64,000 nt of DNA from assembly GCA_021234155.1 (NCBI GenBank), contig JAJEKV010000137.1, positions 1,340,225 to 1,404,224 of the forward strand. Direction: 5' to 3'. The notes beneath the pieces are model-generated. The model saw only the letters and a program-made list of their open reading frames with translations, did not search any database and was not told where the DNA came from. Source of the DNA: Isoetes taiwanensis (lineage: Eukaryota > Streptophyta > Lycopodiopsida > Isoetales > Isoetaceae). Positions 44,193 to 55,429 of this stretch are shown here, piece after piece. Each line of letters starts with the position of its first letter. Positions within the stretch are counted from its first letter, which is position 1. The position numbers were made by a program, and so were the translations under genes.

Positions 44193-47100
44193 TTGCCCTC
44201 TTTCCATTATACGAAGCAATGGGCTCCAACTTCCCCTGCAGCGACAGGGGCAAGAAACTCCGGTGCTATAGCCACCGCCGCCACTGCTGCTCCTTAGGTT
44301 TTTGCCATTGTTAGATTCCATTGGCGCACTTAGTTACCATTCAATAAATGGGACATGAGGCATCTATAAGTGTAGCTAGTTGGAGAAGCCTCTTAAGTAT
44401 GGAGGAAACTGACTAAGATCCTAAAAGTTTATTGATCTTATTGACAAATTTATTGTCCGTTCTCTCCCTGTGTCTCTGCTGAATTGATGGTTGCTGAATT
44501 GTTAACATTCAATTGTTGTACATCAAATCCATGACTTTGCGGATGTTGAGTGCGATATCCAACATGTTTCTATTCTGTAAATTTTCTTCTAGCCTATATC
44601 CAATTCCAGCCTGAGAGTATGCTGCTAACTAGATAAGGTATGTTCTTATACTCATGGATGTGTGTAATAAGCGCGTTGAGGTGTTGCTTTGAGAGTTTGT
44701 TCTTTGGGTTGCTTCATTTGAAGGCACAAAGACCATCTCATATCTATTTCTCCAATTACTGTATACGGGGCGCGATCCTAAATAAATGATAAAAAGCTAC
44801 CATAAGATGATGAATTTACTACAGAACTGTGAGAAATGGTATTCTGGGACTCAAATGGAGTACATACAAGATGATGATTTGAGGGCGCCGCGACAAGATT
44901 ATTCTCGAGCCACTCCCCATTGGGAGAAGTAATAAAAGCATGTTGCTACAAAAAGTAGTATCGATAAACCAGCCTCCCGCATTCATCAAATATGACCGCA
45001 TCTCCGCCTCGAGGATTTGAGCAAGAGAAGTATCCATTTTAACTTATAAAAGAATCACTTTGCATATCTGATCCTACCAGAACTGTCAAACCATTCCCAT
45101 GAGTTCCATCATGTGCAAGCACTTTGGGTAAAGAATTACTATGTCCTAGTTGGTCATTACCATTATTCCAGTTTGATCCTTTAGACACCACAGTCTGGTT
45201 AAGAAAAGCAATAGCCTGGCAGGATAAATAATGCCAACTAGTGCAGATGCCAACTAGTGCAAGGGAATGAAGCAGCCTATTGCCAACAAAATTCCCCATT
45301 ATCTATTCTTTAGCCTGCATAAATAGTGTTTGCAGAGTGCATTATGTTAATTTGTATACTATGGTAATGAGTACAGTGCATTATGTTAATTTGTGATTGC
45401 TATGATCAAGCAGGTCTGGTCTTCTGCTTTCATTAATGGCAAGATTTATGAGAAATTTCTTCGTAGTATTAATCCCTCATTTTATTTTTTGGCCTTGGAT
45501 TTTTTATGCCATGCATAGAATAGTTTATCCTATTACTATATATGTCAGAAATTGGATACGGCCTTTTGCTATACATTTATGTTGTACTTATGCAGGCTTG
45601 AAGGCATCAAGAAAACAAAGTGGCAGCCTAAGTTTTACTCTGAATAAGAAGTGGGAGCCTAAGTTTTACTCTAAATCATGATATGCATTATTAGTCTTTA
45701 TGCCCAACATGTGAAGGATCATTATACACTAGCCCAGAAAGGTTGAAGGGGCCACATAAGTTATCCATTACACTGGCCTGGCGAATGAGGGAGTGCGGAT
45801 GTGAAAACACAATCTCAAGTATAGGTAAAGGTGTTTGGCCGAATTTTGCACTTTGTCCTGTCTTATGTCCTGTATTAGTTTGCATAATTTCATTTTTGGT
45901 TTATAGGTTTTCATGTGATTTAGTTGCGTCAGTTGAGCAGGTGCATTATATTGGCATCAGAAGTAAATTGTATATGCCACGTAGCTTTTCCACTGTCATT
46001 TTTTAGACATCATTTTCTAATAAGGTTTGATGTGTGAGAGATGTATGAACTCCCTTATATTTGGATTCACAATTTGTATTCTCATTTTCTTTTATCTGAT
46101 GAATGTGTCTTACATATGTTAAAGTGCTGTGTCAATTCCAAAAAGATATGCATGGATGCAGAAGCTCTTCTTCAATGCGAACATCATTGTGTAGGTAAAC
46201 TAGATAAGCTTTTGAAGTTATTTTGCGTCATTGGATACCAGTGAATATCATGGTAATTTTTTCTCCTATCCTTAAAAATAGGTCATTGTGCGCAATATGT
46301 TTATCTGTCTTTATACAAAAGGTTTTGATAGTGCATAATGTGCTCAATTCTATTGCTTCTAGATGGTCACCTAGTGATTGAAGCAGTCCAGCATTCTTCA
46401 AAGTTTTGCAATTGATCAAATATATTTGGAGATCAATTATTTCAAAATATATCAACGTTGGGCAAGCTTGGACAACCTGAGATTGTTCTTGAATTTTTAA
46501 ATGCAATATTTAAATTTGATATGTAACCATGTGGTAGAACGCTGCTATGTCCCAAGTTTGTTGAACCCATTCTGCACAATATGTTAAATTGCAGGCTTTG
46601 AATTTTTGCAAGTTCGGTATAGAGGAAGGAAACTAAACTAGCATGTCGTTTTCTTATGCAAGAAAACAACTTTATTGTTGCCATATTTATATAGACTGCA
46701 TTAGTGAGTGGGAATATAATAGAAGGATGCATTTTGTTAGTACTTTGCAAGTGCGAAAGGTTTACAAGCCCCAGTTTATTCAGTCAGTATAATATGTTTG
46801 TTGACATATTTTCGAAATAGCACTTGGGAGTTTTCTTGATAGAACTTTTTGTCTATCTTAGTAATAACGGTAGCATACTGTTGGTCATATGAGTAAACAA
46901 TATTAATTGTAAACAATAAGAGAGGAATATGTTACCTTTAGCATTTGGCTCACGACATGTTGGTGCACAATGTTAATGTTGATTGTAGACAACTGAAGAG
47001 TGTTGATGTGTTTTGACATTTTGACATAATTTTGGTTATGTTTCTACAAAATAATGCACATAATATGTATACAAGAATGGGAACTTCCCCTGCATTCCGA

Positions 47101-47829
47101 CAGAGGAAATTGTGCTAACGCGCGAAGTGCAGAGGCGCAGTTGACTGTCATCAGGTGTTGAAAACAAAAAATGTAGGACGGACAATAGTGGGAATCCCAT
47201 GTGATCGACTATAGCACCTATCTATCATACGTACACAAAACACGAGGCAATAGTGGGCGTTCAACTCTTGCATGTTTTCAAGCTATCTGCTCAAATTGAT
47301 ACATCAAGTAGTCCTAGCATTCCTAGCCTATAGATGAGCGAAGTTAGAAGGATTATGAGTTAATAATGGGTCTAACTACACGTGTTTAAACAAAAAGAAA
47401 TGGTCCGAAGTTAGCTCTCTAATTGGGAATTTCTCACCATTGGACGTTATAGTGGATTAAAATGAACAGGTTAGGAAGGTTATAATGGATGCAATTGAAT
47501 AGGCTAGGAACCAAAGAAATGTTCGCGGCGGCCTTGGCCGCCGCGATAAATTTCCTGTAATTTATATGATATATAGCTACTATACTGAGTTTTTTAGGCT
47601 ACACAACCCATTAACATGGTCGAAATCATGAATCGTATATATATTACATATGATTTTATAAGGTATATATTGGTATTAATCTGCAAATACCGTAATTGCT
47701 AACGATGGACCTCCATTATACAAGACATAAGAGGTATTGCTAGATGAAGGGGATGGTATGGCACGTGGGTTGCTGCACATGGTCTCCTTGCACATGGGTT
47801 TCTTTTCTTGTAATATGCAGATGTTGAAA
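44193..47829. other. No gene recognised; one strong palindrome
   Basis: AT-rich sequence with only short unassigned open frames (for example 45,436-45,681 and 46,041-46,244). A 30-base duplication (AGTGCATTATGTTAATTTGT) occurs near 45,336 and 45,374. The only striking structure is the GC hairpin at 47,523-47,546. Confidence 0.5.
47523..47546. repeat. Perfect GC-rich hairpin, 11-bp stem and 2-base loop
   Basis: TCGCGGCGGCC, TT, GGCCGCCGCGA pair perfectly in otherwise AT-rich DNA. It is reminiscent of Helitron 3' hairpins, but no CTRRT follows at the right distance on either strand. Confidence 0.9.
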
Positions 47830-47971
47830 TCCCTTGTTTAGCTCCTTCCTTTGTCGGCAACGCTTGAGGTACATGTTCTTTATTGCTGTTGCGTTCTAGC
47901 TTTAGTTAGGGGCATCACTTTTTGAAAAAGGCAGTGAGGTAAGGGAGTTCTTTGGGATGCCCCCAACCCAA
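47830..47971 (+). pseudogene. 5' flank piece of a decayed gene split by copia element 2
   Basis: Just before the insertion a frame reads LGCPQPN. After removing the element it continues LSVAPRSFFDAIVAFCDKR on the other side. Too short to identify. Confidence 0.3.
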
Positions 47972-48244
47972 TGTTAGAATTCAAGTTGTACGTTAGATAC
48001 ATTGATGTACATTAGAGTACATTAGAAGTACATCATGTACATCTCTGGCCTTTGGCCTTCTGTTTCCGGCTGTTGGCCTTTCAGTGCCATTCATTCCATG
48101 TATTTATAGATTACATGCAATACATAGAACATCTAGATTGTTCCTGTTCTATTCCTATTGTGTCTCTTCCATTCTTGCTTCCGCATTGGCTCACTCTGTG
48201 CTGCAGGTTTGTATCAGTCCATATAGCTGATACATTTTCCAACA
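47972..48244 (+). repeat. Element 2 5' LTR
   Basis: 273 bp. A TATTTATAG sequence near 48,100 is a plausible TATA region. Ends ACATTTTCCAACA, directly followed by the primer-binding site. Confidence 0.96.
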
Positions 48245-48257
48245 TGGTATCAGAGCC
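48245..48257 (+). other. Element 2 primer-binding site (initiator Met tRNA)
   Basis: TGGTATCAGAGCC begins on the base after the LTR. Confidence 0.92.
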
Positions 48258-48266
48258 TATTGGCAT

Positions 48267-50155
48267 GTGAAGGGAAGTTCGACAATAGAGGAACTCGGGA
48301 GAACAATTCTGGAAGAATACTTATCTGAGCAAGAGAAGGTCATGGAGACCAGATCTGTATCGGCAATTCTGAAGCCACCTATGTTTGATGGCAAAGGGTT
48401 TCAAGGCTGGAAGAAATCCATGAAGTTATATCTAATGGCAGAGGATGTCTGGGATATAGTGGATGGGTCTGAAACTAAACCGTAGAATCTTTGGGACAGC
48501 AGCTCAAATCAAGCTTCAAAAGGATTGGCGTAGCCGGATAATAGAGCAATGGCTTGCGTATGTATGTGTCTTTCCAGAGCCATAGTCATGCAAGTAGATG
48601 TGGATCAGGGCAGCTATTCTCTTTGGATTTGGCTTGAAGATAAGTATGGCACCAAAACGGAAGGTGAAGTTATGCATTTGTATACACAGATTAGGAATTG
48701 CAAGTATGTGGAAGGAGCTGATCTGAATACACACATAAATCAAATGAAGAAGATGTTTGATATGTTGGAAGCAGCAGATTCCAAGTATGCAGTTCCAGAG
48801 GGGCAGCAAAAGCTCCAGTTATATGCTTCTCTTCCCAATTCATGGGAAAACTTTGTTGATTTCTTGACAGCTCAAAGTAGTCTTTCATGGGATGACGCCG
48901 TTTCTAAGCTTTTGCAGAAAGAGATGCGTTTGAAAGACAAAGTGGAGGATTCCAAGCCATCACAAGCCATGCTTGCACGAGGGAGGCAAGATAAGAAGCC
49001 TCATTACAAAAAGCAATCAGATGGGAAGGTGGAAGGATCAAAAGGAGCACGTCCGAAGAAAGTTTATGCCAAGAGAGGGCAATGCAGAAACTGTTTTGAA
49101 TATGGCCATTATGCAGCCGATTGTCCGGAGGGAAATAACAAATCAGAGAAAGCACATCTAGTTGAGGCACAAGTCATCAAAGGAGAGGCTTCTCTTGTTA
49201 TCCAATCAGACCGGAGTCTCAGAATTAAAGGGGAGGCTTCTGTTGTGGAAACAAGTGCATGTACTGCTGCTGGAAAGAAGGTTCTTACAGTGGATTCTGC
49301 ATGCACGTCAATGATGTTGAAGGATAGGGATCTATTCTCAAGTTATCAAAATGACAAAAGTCTGGTGCAATTGGGAGATCATAGTGAAATTGAAGTGCAA
49401 GGAAGTGGTCAATATCATTTCACACTATTGAATGGTGAAAGTACGGTGCTTCCAGAAACCTTACATGTCCCGGAATTGCGAAAAAACCTTTTGTCAGTTG
49501 CATGTGCAGCAGATGCTGGTCTGCAAGTTTTCTTTGATGATAAGGAAGTTCTTTTCTTGAAGAATGCACGGATTGAAGGGGATATAGTGGCCAAGGGCTC
49601 AAGACATGGCAACTTGTATGAGCTGGAGGTGTCTGATCCAAATCAGGCCCTAGTAGTATCAGCAAAAGAAAAGGAGAAAGTGCTACTTTGGCACAAAAGG
49701 TACGGTCATGCTAATGTTCAAGCTTTAAAAATAATGCAGCGGAAGAACATGGTTCATGGCATGAAGATAACTATGAAGGCAGACCCGGATCTTTGTGAAG
49801 CATGCATCCTTGGTAAGCACCCTCGCAGATCATTTGCAAGTGTAGGCAGCAGAGCTAAGCAAGTGCTGGAGCTTGTCCACTCAGATCTTTGTGGACCAAC
49901 AGAGGTGTCTGCGCGCCTTGGTAAGGCAGTATATTTCATGACGTTTATTGATGATTTTAGTCGGAAAATAATTGTCTATTTTCTAACCAAGAAAAGTGAT
50001 GCTCTTGAGGCTTTTAAATTGTATAAAGCATGTGTAGAAAATCAGACAGGGAGGAAGATCAAGCAATTGCGCACTGATGGTGGTGGAGAGTATCTTAGTG
50101 ATCTCTTTCATGATACATGTGATCAGGCAGGGATCGTCAATGCACAACGAGGGCC
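48267..50155 (+). pseudogene. Element 2 gag, protease and first part of integrase
   Basis: Gag opens at 48,267 with VSAILKPPMFDGKGFQGWKK and stops at a TAG at 48,483. A second long frame (48,549-50,273) continues with gag helices and the CCHC knuckle CRNCFEYGHYAADC (49,083-49,124). The protease site reads TVDSACTSMM (49,290 on): the usual Asp-Ser-Gly is Asp-Ser-Ala. Then come the GAG-pre-integrase LLWHKRYGHANV and CEACILGKH, and the integrase core with LVHSDLCGP, FIDDFSRK and LRTDGGGEYLSD. A frameshift near 50,150 ends the useful reading. Confidence 0.93.
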
Positions 50156-50800
50156 ACTCCTCAACAAAATGGTGTTGCGGAGAGGAAGAATCGCACTTTG
50201 TGCAATGCGGCAAGAAGTATGCTTGCTGAAAGTCATTTGCCAAAGTATTTTTGGGCTGATGCAATTGCTGTAGCAGTTCATGTGCAAAACAGATTGACCA
50301 CAGTTGCCTTGGATAATGAGATGACTCCAGAAGAAGCTTGGTCTGGAGAGAAACCAGATGTTTCTCATTTGCGCACCTTTGGATGTATCGCCTATGTACA
50401 TGTACCTGAGCATTTGCGCAGAAAATTTGATGCCCGTAGCACCAAATGCACTTTCATTGGCTATGCACCTAATCATAAAGCATACTTGTTGTGGGATCAA
50501 GAGCGGAGAAAGGTATATACCAGCTCAGAAGTAGTTTTTGATGAGTCAAATTCTATGTGTATTGATCCACTTGCAGATGGAAACTTCATTCAAGACAAAT
50601 ATCTTGTTCTTGATGATCCTCCACTCGTTGAGCTTCAAGATTTGAGGCTGGACCAGCAGCAAGATGTGCCTTTACCAGTGGATGTGCAACAACCCACCAA
50701 TGATGATCCACCTCATAATCAAGTTCTTCCTGATCCTCGGCTCATTGGAATGCCCCCTCCTCCTGATCAACCGTTGTCACCACGTAGCACCTTCTCGTAA
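50156..50800 (+). pseudogene. Element 2 integrase C-terminal part
   Basis: In the next frame TPQQNGVAERKNRTL follows, then YFWADAIAVAVHVQNRL, PEEAWSGEKPDVSHLRTFGC and FIGYAPNHKAYLLWDQERRK, and a Pro-rich spacer. Ends at TAA near 50,798. Confidence 0.92.
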
Positions 50801-51587
50801 AGTTCTTGAAAATGCTGAACTTAGTTTGGTTGAATGGTGTTGCTTGGCAGTGCAAGGTGAACCAGCAAGCATTGAGGAAGCATGGGCTTCCTCTGAAGCT
50901 CCACATTGGAAACGGGCAGCTGAGGTAGAACTCGCATCCATGGATGCAAACCAGGTATGGGAACTTGCTGATTTGCCCATTGGGCGCAAAGCAGTGGATT
51001 GCAAATGGCTATTCACGAAAAAGTACAAGGCTGATGGCAGCCTTGACAAGTATAAGGCTAGGCTAGTTGCTCGAGGTTTCAGCCAAGTCAAAGGTCTTGA
51101 TTATGATGAGACATTTTCACCGGTTGTGAGAATGAATAGCTTGCGTGTTTTGCTTGCCTTAGGAGCCAAATTGGATTGGGAAATTCATCAAATGGATGTG
51201 GATACGACATTTCTGAATGGAGATCTTCTTGAAGACATCTACATGCTGCAACCTCCAGGTTTTGAAGTACCCGGCCAGGAAAACAAGGTATGTAAACTCC
51301 GGAAGGCCATTTATGGCTTAAAGCAGGCATCTCGGGTTTGGTACAAGAAGTTTGATGATGCACTTAAGCATGAAGGATTTCAGGTTGCTACAATAGATTC
51401 TAATGTCTACATCAAGTGCATGGGAGGTATGTATTTGATTTTAGTGCTATATGTGGATGATATGCTTGCAATGGGCAGCAATCTTCTTGATGTTCAAGCA
51501 CTTAAATCTAAACTAGCTAGCAGGTTTAAGATGAAAGATTTGGGTGCAGCTAGCTCTTTCTTAGGTATGCGATACATCATCGGATAG
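50801..51587 (+). pseudogene. Element 2 reverse transcriptase
   Basis: Open over the whole domain: AVDCKWLFTKKYKADGSLD, YKARLVARGFSQVKGLDYDE, IHQMDVDTTFLNGDLLEDIY, KAIYGLKQASRVWYKKF and the catalytic YVDD near 51,450, then LASRFKMKDLGAASSFLGM. The motif A region reads MDVDTTFLNG (AFLNG is more common). A TAG follows at 51,585, just after the RT. Confidence 0.95.
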
Positions 51588-52455
51588 GTACCTAAAAGGT
51601 AAGAAGAAGAGGCTAATTCATATCAGCCAACCCCTCGGTATGCTGAATTTCTGCTTGAGCAATTTCGATGGCGTTCATTGTAAGCATGTTTCCACGCCAA
51701 TGGAAGCTGGCCTCAAATTGTTTGAAGATGAACCTGTTTGTGATAATGCGCAGTCATCTTCTCTACCATATAGGCAGCTTGTTGGGAGTTTGATGTATCT
51801 CATGACCATAACACGGCCTGATCTTTGCTTTGCTGTGATTGCATTGAGTCAGTTTAACCACTGTTATGAGTTAAAGCATTGGCAGCTAGCAAAGCGTGTT
51901 CTTCGCTATTTGCAAGGAACAAAAGAGAGTGGAATCTGTTATTGTGATAACGGATCAGCAAGTCTTCATGCATTTATCGATGCAAGTTGGGGCAACAACG
52001 ATTCTCATTCCACTACGGTAGCACATGCATGTTTTATGGAGGTGCAAGAGGGTCGATGAGCAAAAAGCAATCATGTGGCGCTTTGATCCTCGGAGGGGCG
52101 TAATATATTGCCTTATCTAATCGGAGTTGCGGATCTTATTTGGTATGATCACTTGCTTAATGATGTTGGTATTTCTGCGCAGCAACCTATTCATGTTTAT
52201 GTGGACAACCAAAGTTGCATGAAAATGGCAGAGCGACCAGGACATCATCCTCGACAAAGCACATACCAATTCATTATCATTATGTCCGTGATCTGGTGGA
52301 GAAAGCAATCATCTCATTAATCTATTCACCCACAGGTGCAATGGTTGCAGATATCTTTACTAAGCCACTGGGCACACAAAAGTTTGTACAATTTAGATCA
52401 GCACTTGGTGTTATACCATTGCAGTAGCTTCAAATTATCCAGCTTGAAAGGGGAG
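51588..52455 (+). pseudogene. Element 2 RT connection and RNase H
   Basis: Pieces in three frames: KHVSTPMEAGLKLFEDEPVC and LPYRQLVGSLMYLMTITRPD (51,640-52,059), VLRYLQGTKESGI, AFIDASWGNNDS; then VYVDNQSCMKMAERPGHHPR (52,108 on) and GAMVADIFTKPLGTQKF (52,215-52,427). At least two frameshifts, one of them inside the expected S-AEAEY region near 52,060-52,110. Confidence 0.9.
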
Positions 52456-52726
52456 TGTTAGAATTCAAGCTGTACGTTAGATACATTGATGCACATTAGA
52501 GTACATTAGAAGTACATCATGTACATCTCTGGCCTTTGGCCTTCTGTTTCCGGCTATTGGCCTTTCAGTGCCATTCATTCCATGTATTTATAGATTACAT
52601 GCAATACATAGAACATCTAGATTGTTCCTGTTCTATTCCTATTGTGTCTCTTCCATTCTTGCTTCCGCATTGGCTCACTCTGTGCTGCAGGTTTGTATCA
52701 GTCCATAGCTGATACGTTTTCCAACA
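52456..52726 (+). repeat. Element 2 3' LTR
   Basis: 271 bp. Lacks two bases (AT in CATATAGC) relative to the 5' copy and has about four substitutions. Confidence 0.96.
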
Positions 52727-52731
52727 CCCAA

Positions 52732-53640
52732 ATCTCTCAGTCGCCCCCAGAAGCTTCTTTGATGCTATAGTTGCTTTCTGTGACAAGAGGTGTTGGCAGA
52801 GGTAGTGGCACTTGAAGGAAGTGCTTCTGTAGATCACTTGCATTGCCTGGCCAGGCTATTCTTAGGGCACGTTACAAGACTCTCAGGGCTATGAATGAGG
52901 CCATCAAGAAGGACATAAATTGGCCTTCAATCATTGCATGCCTTCTGATATGAGAAACATACTATTTGGATTGCCTGCAGGCTTTGTGCATGTGGAGAGA
53001 AATGGTCCTGGCCATAAACAGTACTGAGATGATACTGTTCGCAGTGATGAGGAGGATGTGGACTGTGAAGACATATACGATCCTAGCTATAGCCCTAACA
53101 TGGTCATCCTGGAGCCTGGTGTGGACTATATTCCCATCCGCACGAGCAACTACACCATGGAAGTTGGTTGAGATTATTTACCAATGTTTCTTGTACAATT
53201 GCAGTTTATGTTGTGTCAGTTCTTAGTTTGCGCGTGTTGTATAGTTTATCTTCTTCTTTGTGGTAATACGTTGTTGGAGGCTTTTCATGAAGACTGCTTT
53301 AGATTTGCAGGCTGATGTGAATCATCCAGTCCTGTCTTTGCCACCATTGCTCATCATCTCGAAGATTGATGCTTCGCATCTTGATCCTTGTGTCCAGCTG
53401 AGCTAGAAGAGGCTTCCTCTATCGGAGCTGGACTCCAATGTTATACATATAGGTATGAAGGCCCATTGGTTAGCCGCCTTGTTTTGCATCTTGAGGTGCC
53501 AACTCAATGCGTTCTTTGTTGCTATTGATATTGCCATGTCTAATGTGGAGTGGAAGCACTTGGGTATCCTGGTCTCAGAGCTGTACATTTTGCGGTTTCA
53601 CATCAGTCCTGTAATCTAGAAAATTTGCCAGGTTGATGTT
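52732..53640 (+). pseudogene. Unrecognised decayed gene, downstream part
   Basis: Continues the flank interrupted by element 2: LSVAPRSFFDAIVAFCDKR, then with stops FNHCMPSDMRNILFGLPAGF and VHVERNGPGHKQY, DEEDVDCEDIYDPSYSPNM and VDYIPIRTSNYTMEV (to 53,170). After an intron-like gap ending TTTGCAG at about 53,311, NHPVLSLPPLLIISKIDAS, ELDSNVIHIGMKAHWLAALF and SNVEWKHLGILVSELYIL follow. Clearly coding ancestry with a few stops; no family recognised. A plant-specific or mobile-element gene are both possible. Confidence 0.4.
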
Positions 53641-55429
53641 GTTATCAGGCATGCACAATTGGGACCTCCCATGAACTAGTGGCTGCTATATGTTTTTGCT
53701 TGTGTGTTTCTAAGTTTTGACATGGATATATGTCAATAAGTTCTTTGTGTTTTAGTGCTTTAGAAGTACATAGATGTTGGAGTGCTCAACTTGGTGGTTA
53801 TCACAACACATGTGTTGCTGGCTGTCTGTTGCAGCCTACAAAAAGTAGGACCGATTATGCTGCCTAGAACTCCCGGAGTTCCCCTTAACCTTAAGTTCCT
53901 TGAACTTCCCATGCACAATTGCATCTAACCCCCAGGTTAGCTTAAAGCCCAGCTTCAATAAATTCTAGCACTAGAATTGATACTGCAATAGCAGTATTGC
54001 TCAAACCTAGAGCAACCTCACAATCAATGGGAAAAAAACTCAAAACTATTAAGAAGCCCTGAAACTGGGCCAAAGAGGTTGGATTGATCCCCAATCGATC
54101 CCTAAAGATGAATCACCACAGAATATGGAAGGAATTGATCTTTCAAGGCAGTTTCAATGGTTATACTCAAAACCGATCCCCTTCTCGGAACGCCTTCAGT
54201 CCATTGCATACTGATGGGCAGGTCAAAATTAGCCTCTGAAAAGACTTTGAGCCCTTTTTCCAGCTCCAAATATCCATCTATAAGCTGGATTCGACCTCCC
54301 GAGATGGATCCGGTAGTCCCAGATCGCGCGTGATCAGGGAAAGGTTTTTCTCCTTCAAAACACCCATCGAATGGGGTGCAACCACGCGGACACCCTTATT
54401 TTAATGGTTAGGTGACTTTTAACATTTATATTTTAATGTTCCATTACCATAGAAAAACAAATGTCATTTGAATAATAGCCCTACACTGCCCCTAGACAGT
54501 AACTGACTCTTGGAGCGTTCCCAGGCCACCTGGTAGCACTTCCAAGACCAACTCCCAGCCACAAGGTCTGCAAGAGCGACTTGCCCTTGAACTGTAACAC
54601 TGTCTCACTCAGTTGGGTCTTCTTCAATGCAATGTATAGTGCTAATTATGTAATGTATAGTGCTGGTTATTATGTACCTCTATCAAATGAGGCCACTTTA
54701 CTTGCATTGAAGTTTGAATTGTGCAATTGAGTTAAGAATTATGATGTATGTACTAACTAAGTAGAATTTTCAACGAGCTACGGTCCCTAGGTATAGTAGC
54801 TATCCCTTCTTTTGGATGGCTGCTATGTCCCGATGAGCATGGGCATCTTGTTGGAGTTCAATTCTCTAGGCTCACTAATCTGTGCACGAATTGTCTTTTG
54901 CAGTGTCCGGCAAACTTGAGAGTGGCTATAAATGGTGGTAATCACTCAGATGGCATTGAGTGCCAATGTTTTGAGCGACAGAGTTATTACCACTATGGAT
55001 AGGCTTCTGCAAAGCCAAGGGTGCATCTCCAGAATGGGAAAGTAAGTTTTGTTTTGTACATATTTTCAAATTCCTTAACCGCAGAATGAAGTCACAATGG
55101 AAGAGAGCATATAATGTTATCCCTCCTTCGAGATGGCTTGTGTCCAGAAGAACATGGGCATCTTGCTGGGATTCAACTCCCCAGACTCTATTCTGTTTAT
55201 CAGTTTGAAAAGAATTGTGCAAGCTACCTTTGTATCAAAAATTCAATTATGTTATAGTGAATTTGAAATGTTGTATTTGTATTAGACATTGATGTTTGTT
55301 TTGATGAATTTAGGATTTGCTTGGGATGAAATCCTTCAACAAGAACGACCTCAAATGAGCTCCAAACTCGCCACTGTTCATGGTATTTACTTAAACTCCT
55401 CTATGGTCTTTGAAAAAATGAAATGCCTT
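53641..55429. other. No gene; one diverged duplication
   Basis: About 100 bases at 54,800-54,905 (including GAGCATGGGCATCTTGTTGGA) recur at 55,125-55,230 (GAACATGGGCATCTTGCTGGG) with many differences. No coding sequence recognised. Confidence 0.5.

Larger units (their letters stand above)
47972..52726 (+). mobile_element. Ty1/copia LTR retrotransposon, complete (element 2)
   Basis: LTRs of 273 bp (47,972-48,244) and 271 bp (52,456-52,726) begin TGTTAGAATTCAAG and end CCAACA. They are flanked by the target duplication CCCAA (47,967-47,971 and 52,727-52,731). Primer site TGGTATCAGAGCC at 48,245 and polypurine tract GAAAGGGGAG before 52,456. Gag, protease, integrase, RT and RNase H follow in copia order with only a handful of frame breaks. 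The LTRs differ at about four bases plus one 2-base indel, so the insertion is young. Confidence 0.97.

Noticed and set aside
45524-45554. 5' end of Helitron 2 (reverse complement contains CATATATAGTAATA)
   Set aside because: Resembles the Helitron 1 start only in part, and the flanking base is not the A expected at an A|T site; LINEs C and D would have to be nested inside.
45436-45681. Small membrane protein
   Set aside because: A single short hydrophobic frame in AT-rich DNA with no supporting signals.
47523-47570. Helitron 3' terminus at the GC hairpin
   Set aside because: No CTRR followed by T occurs at 5-12 bases beyond the hairpin on either strand.
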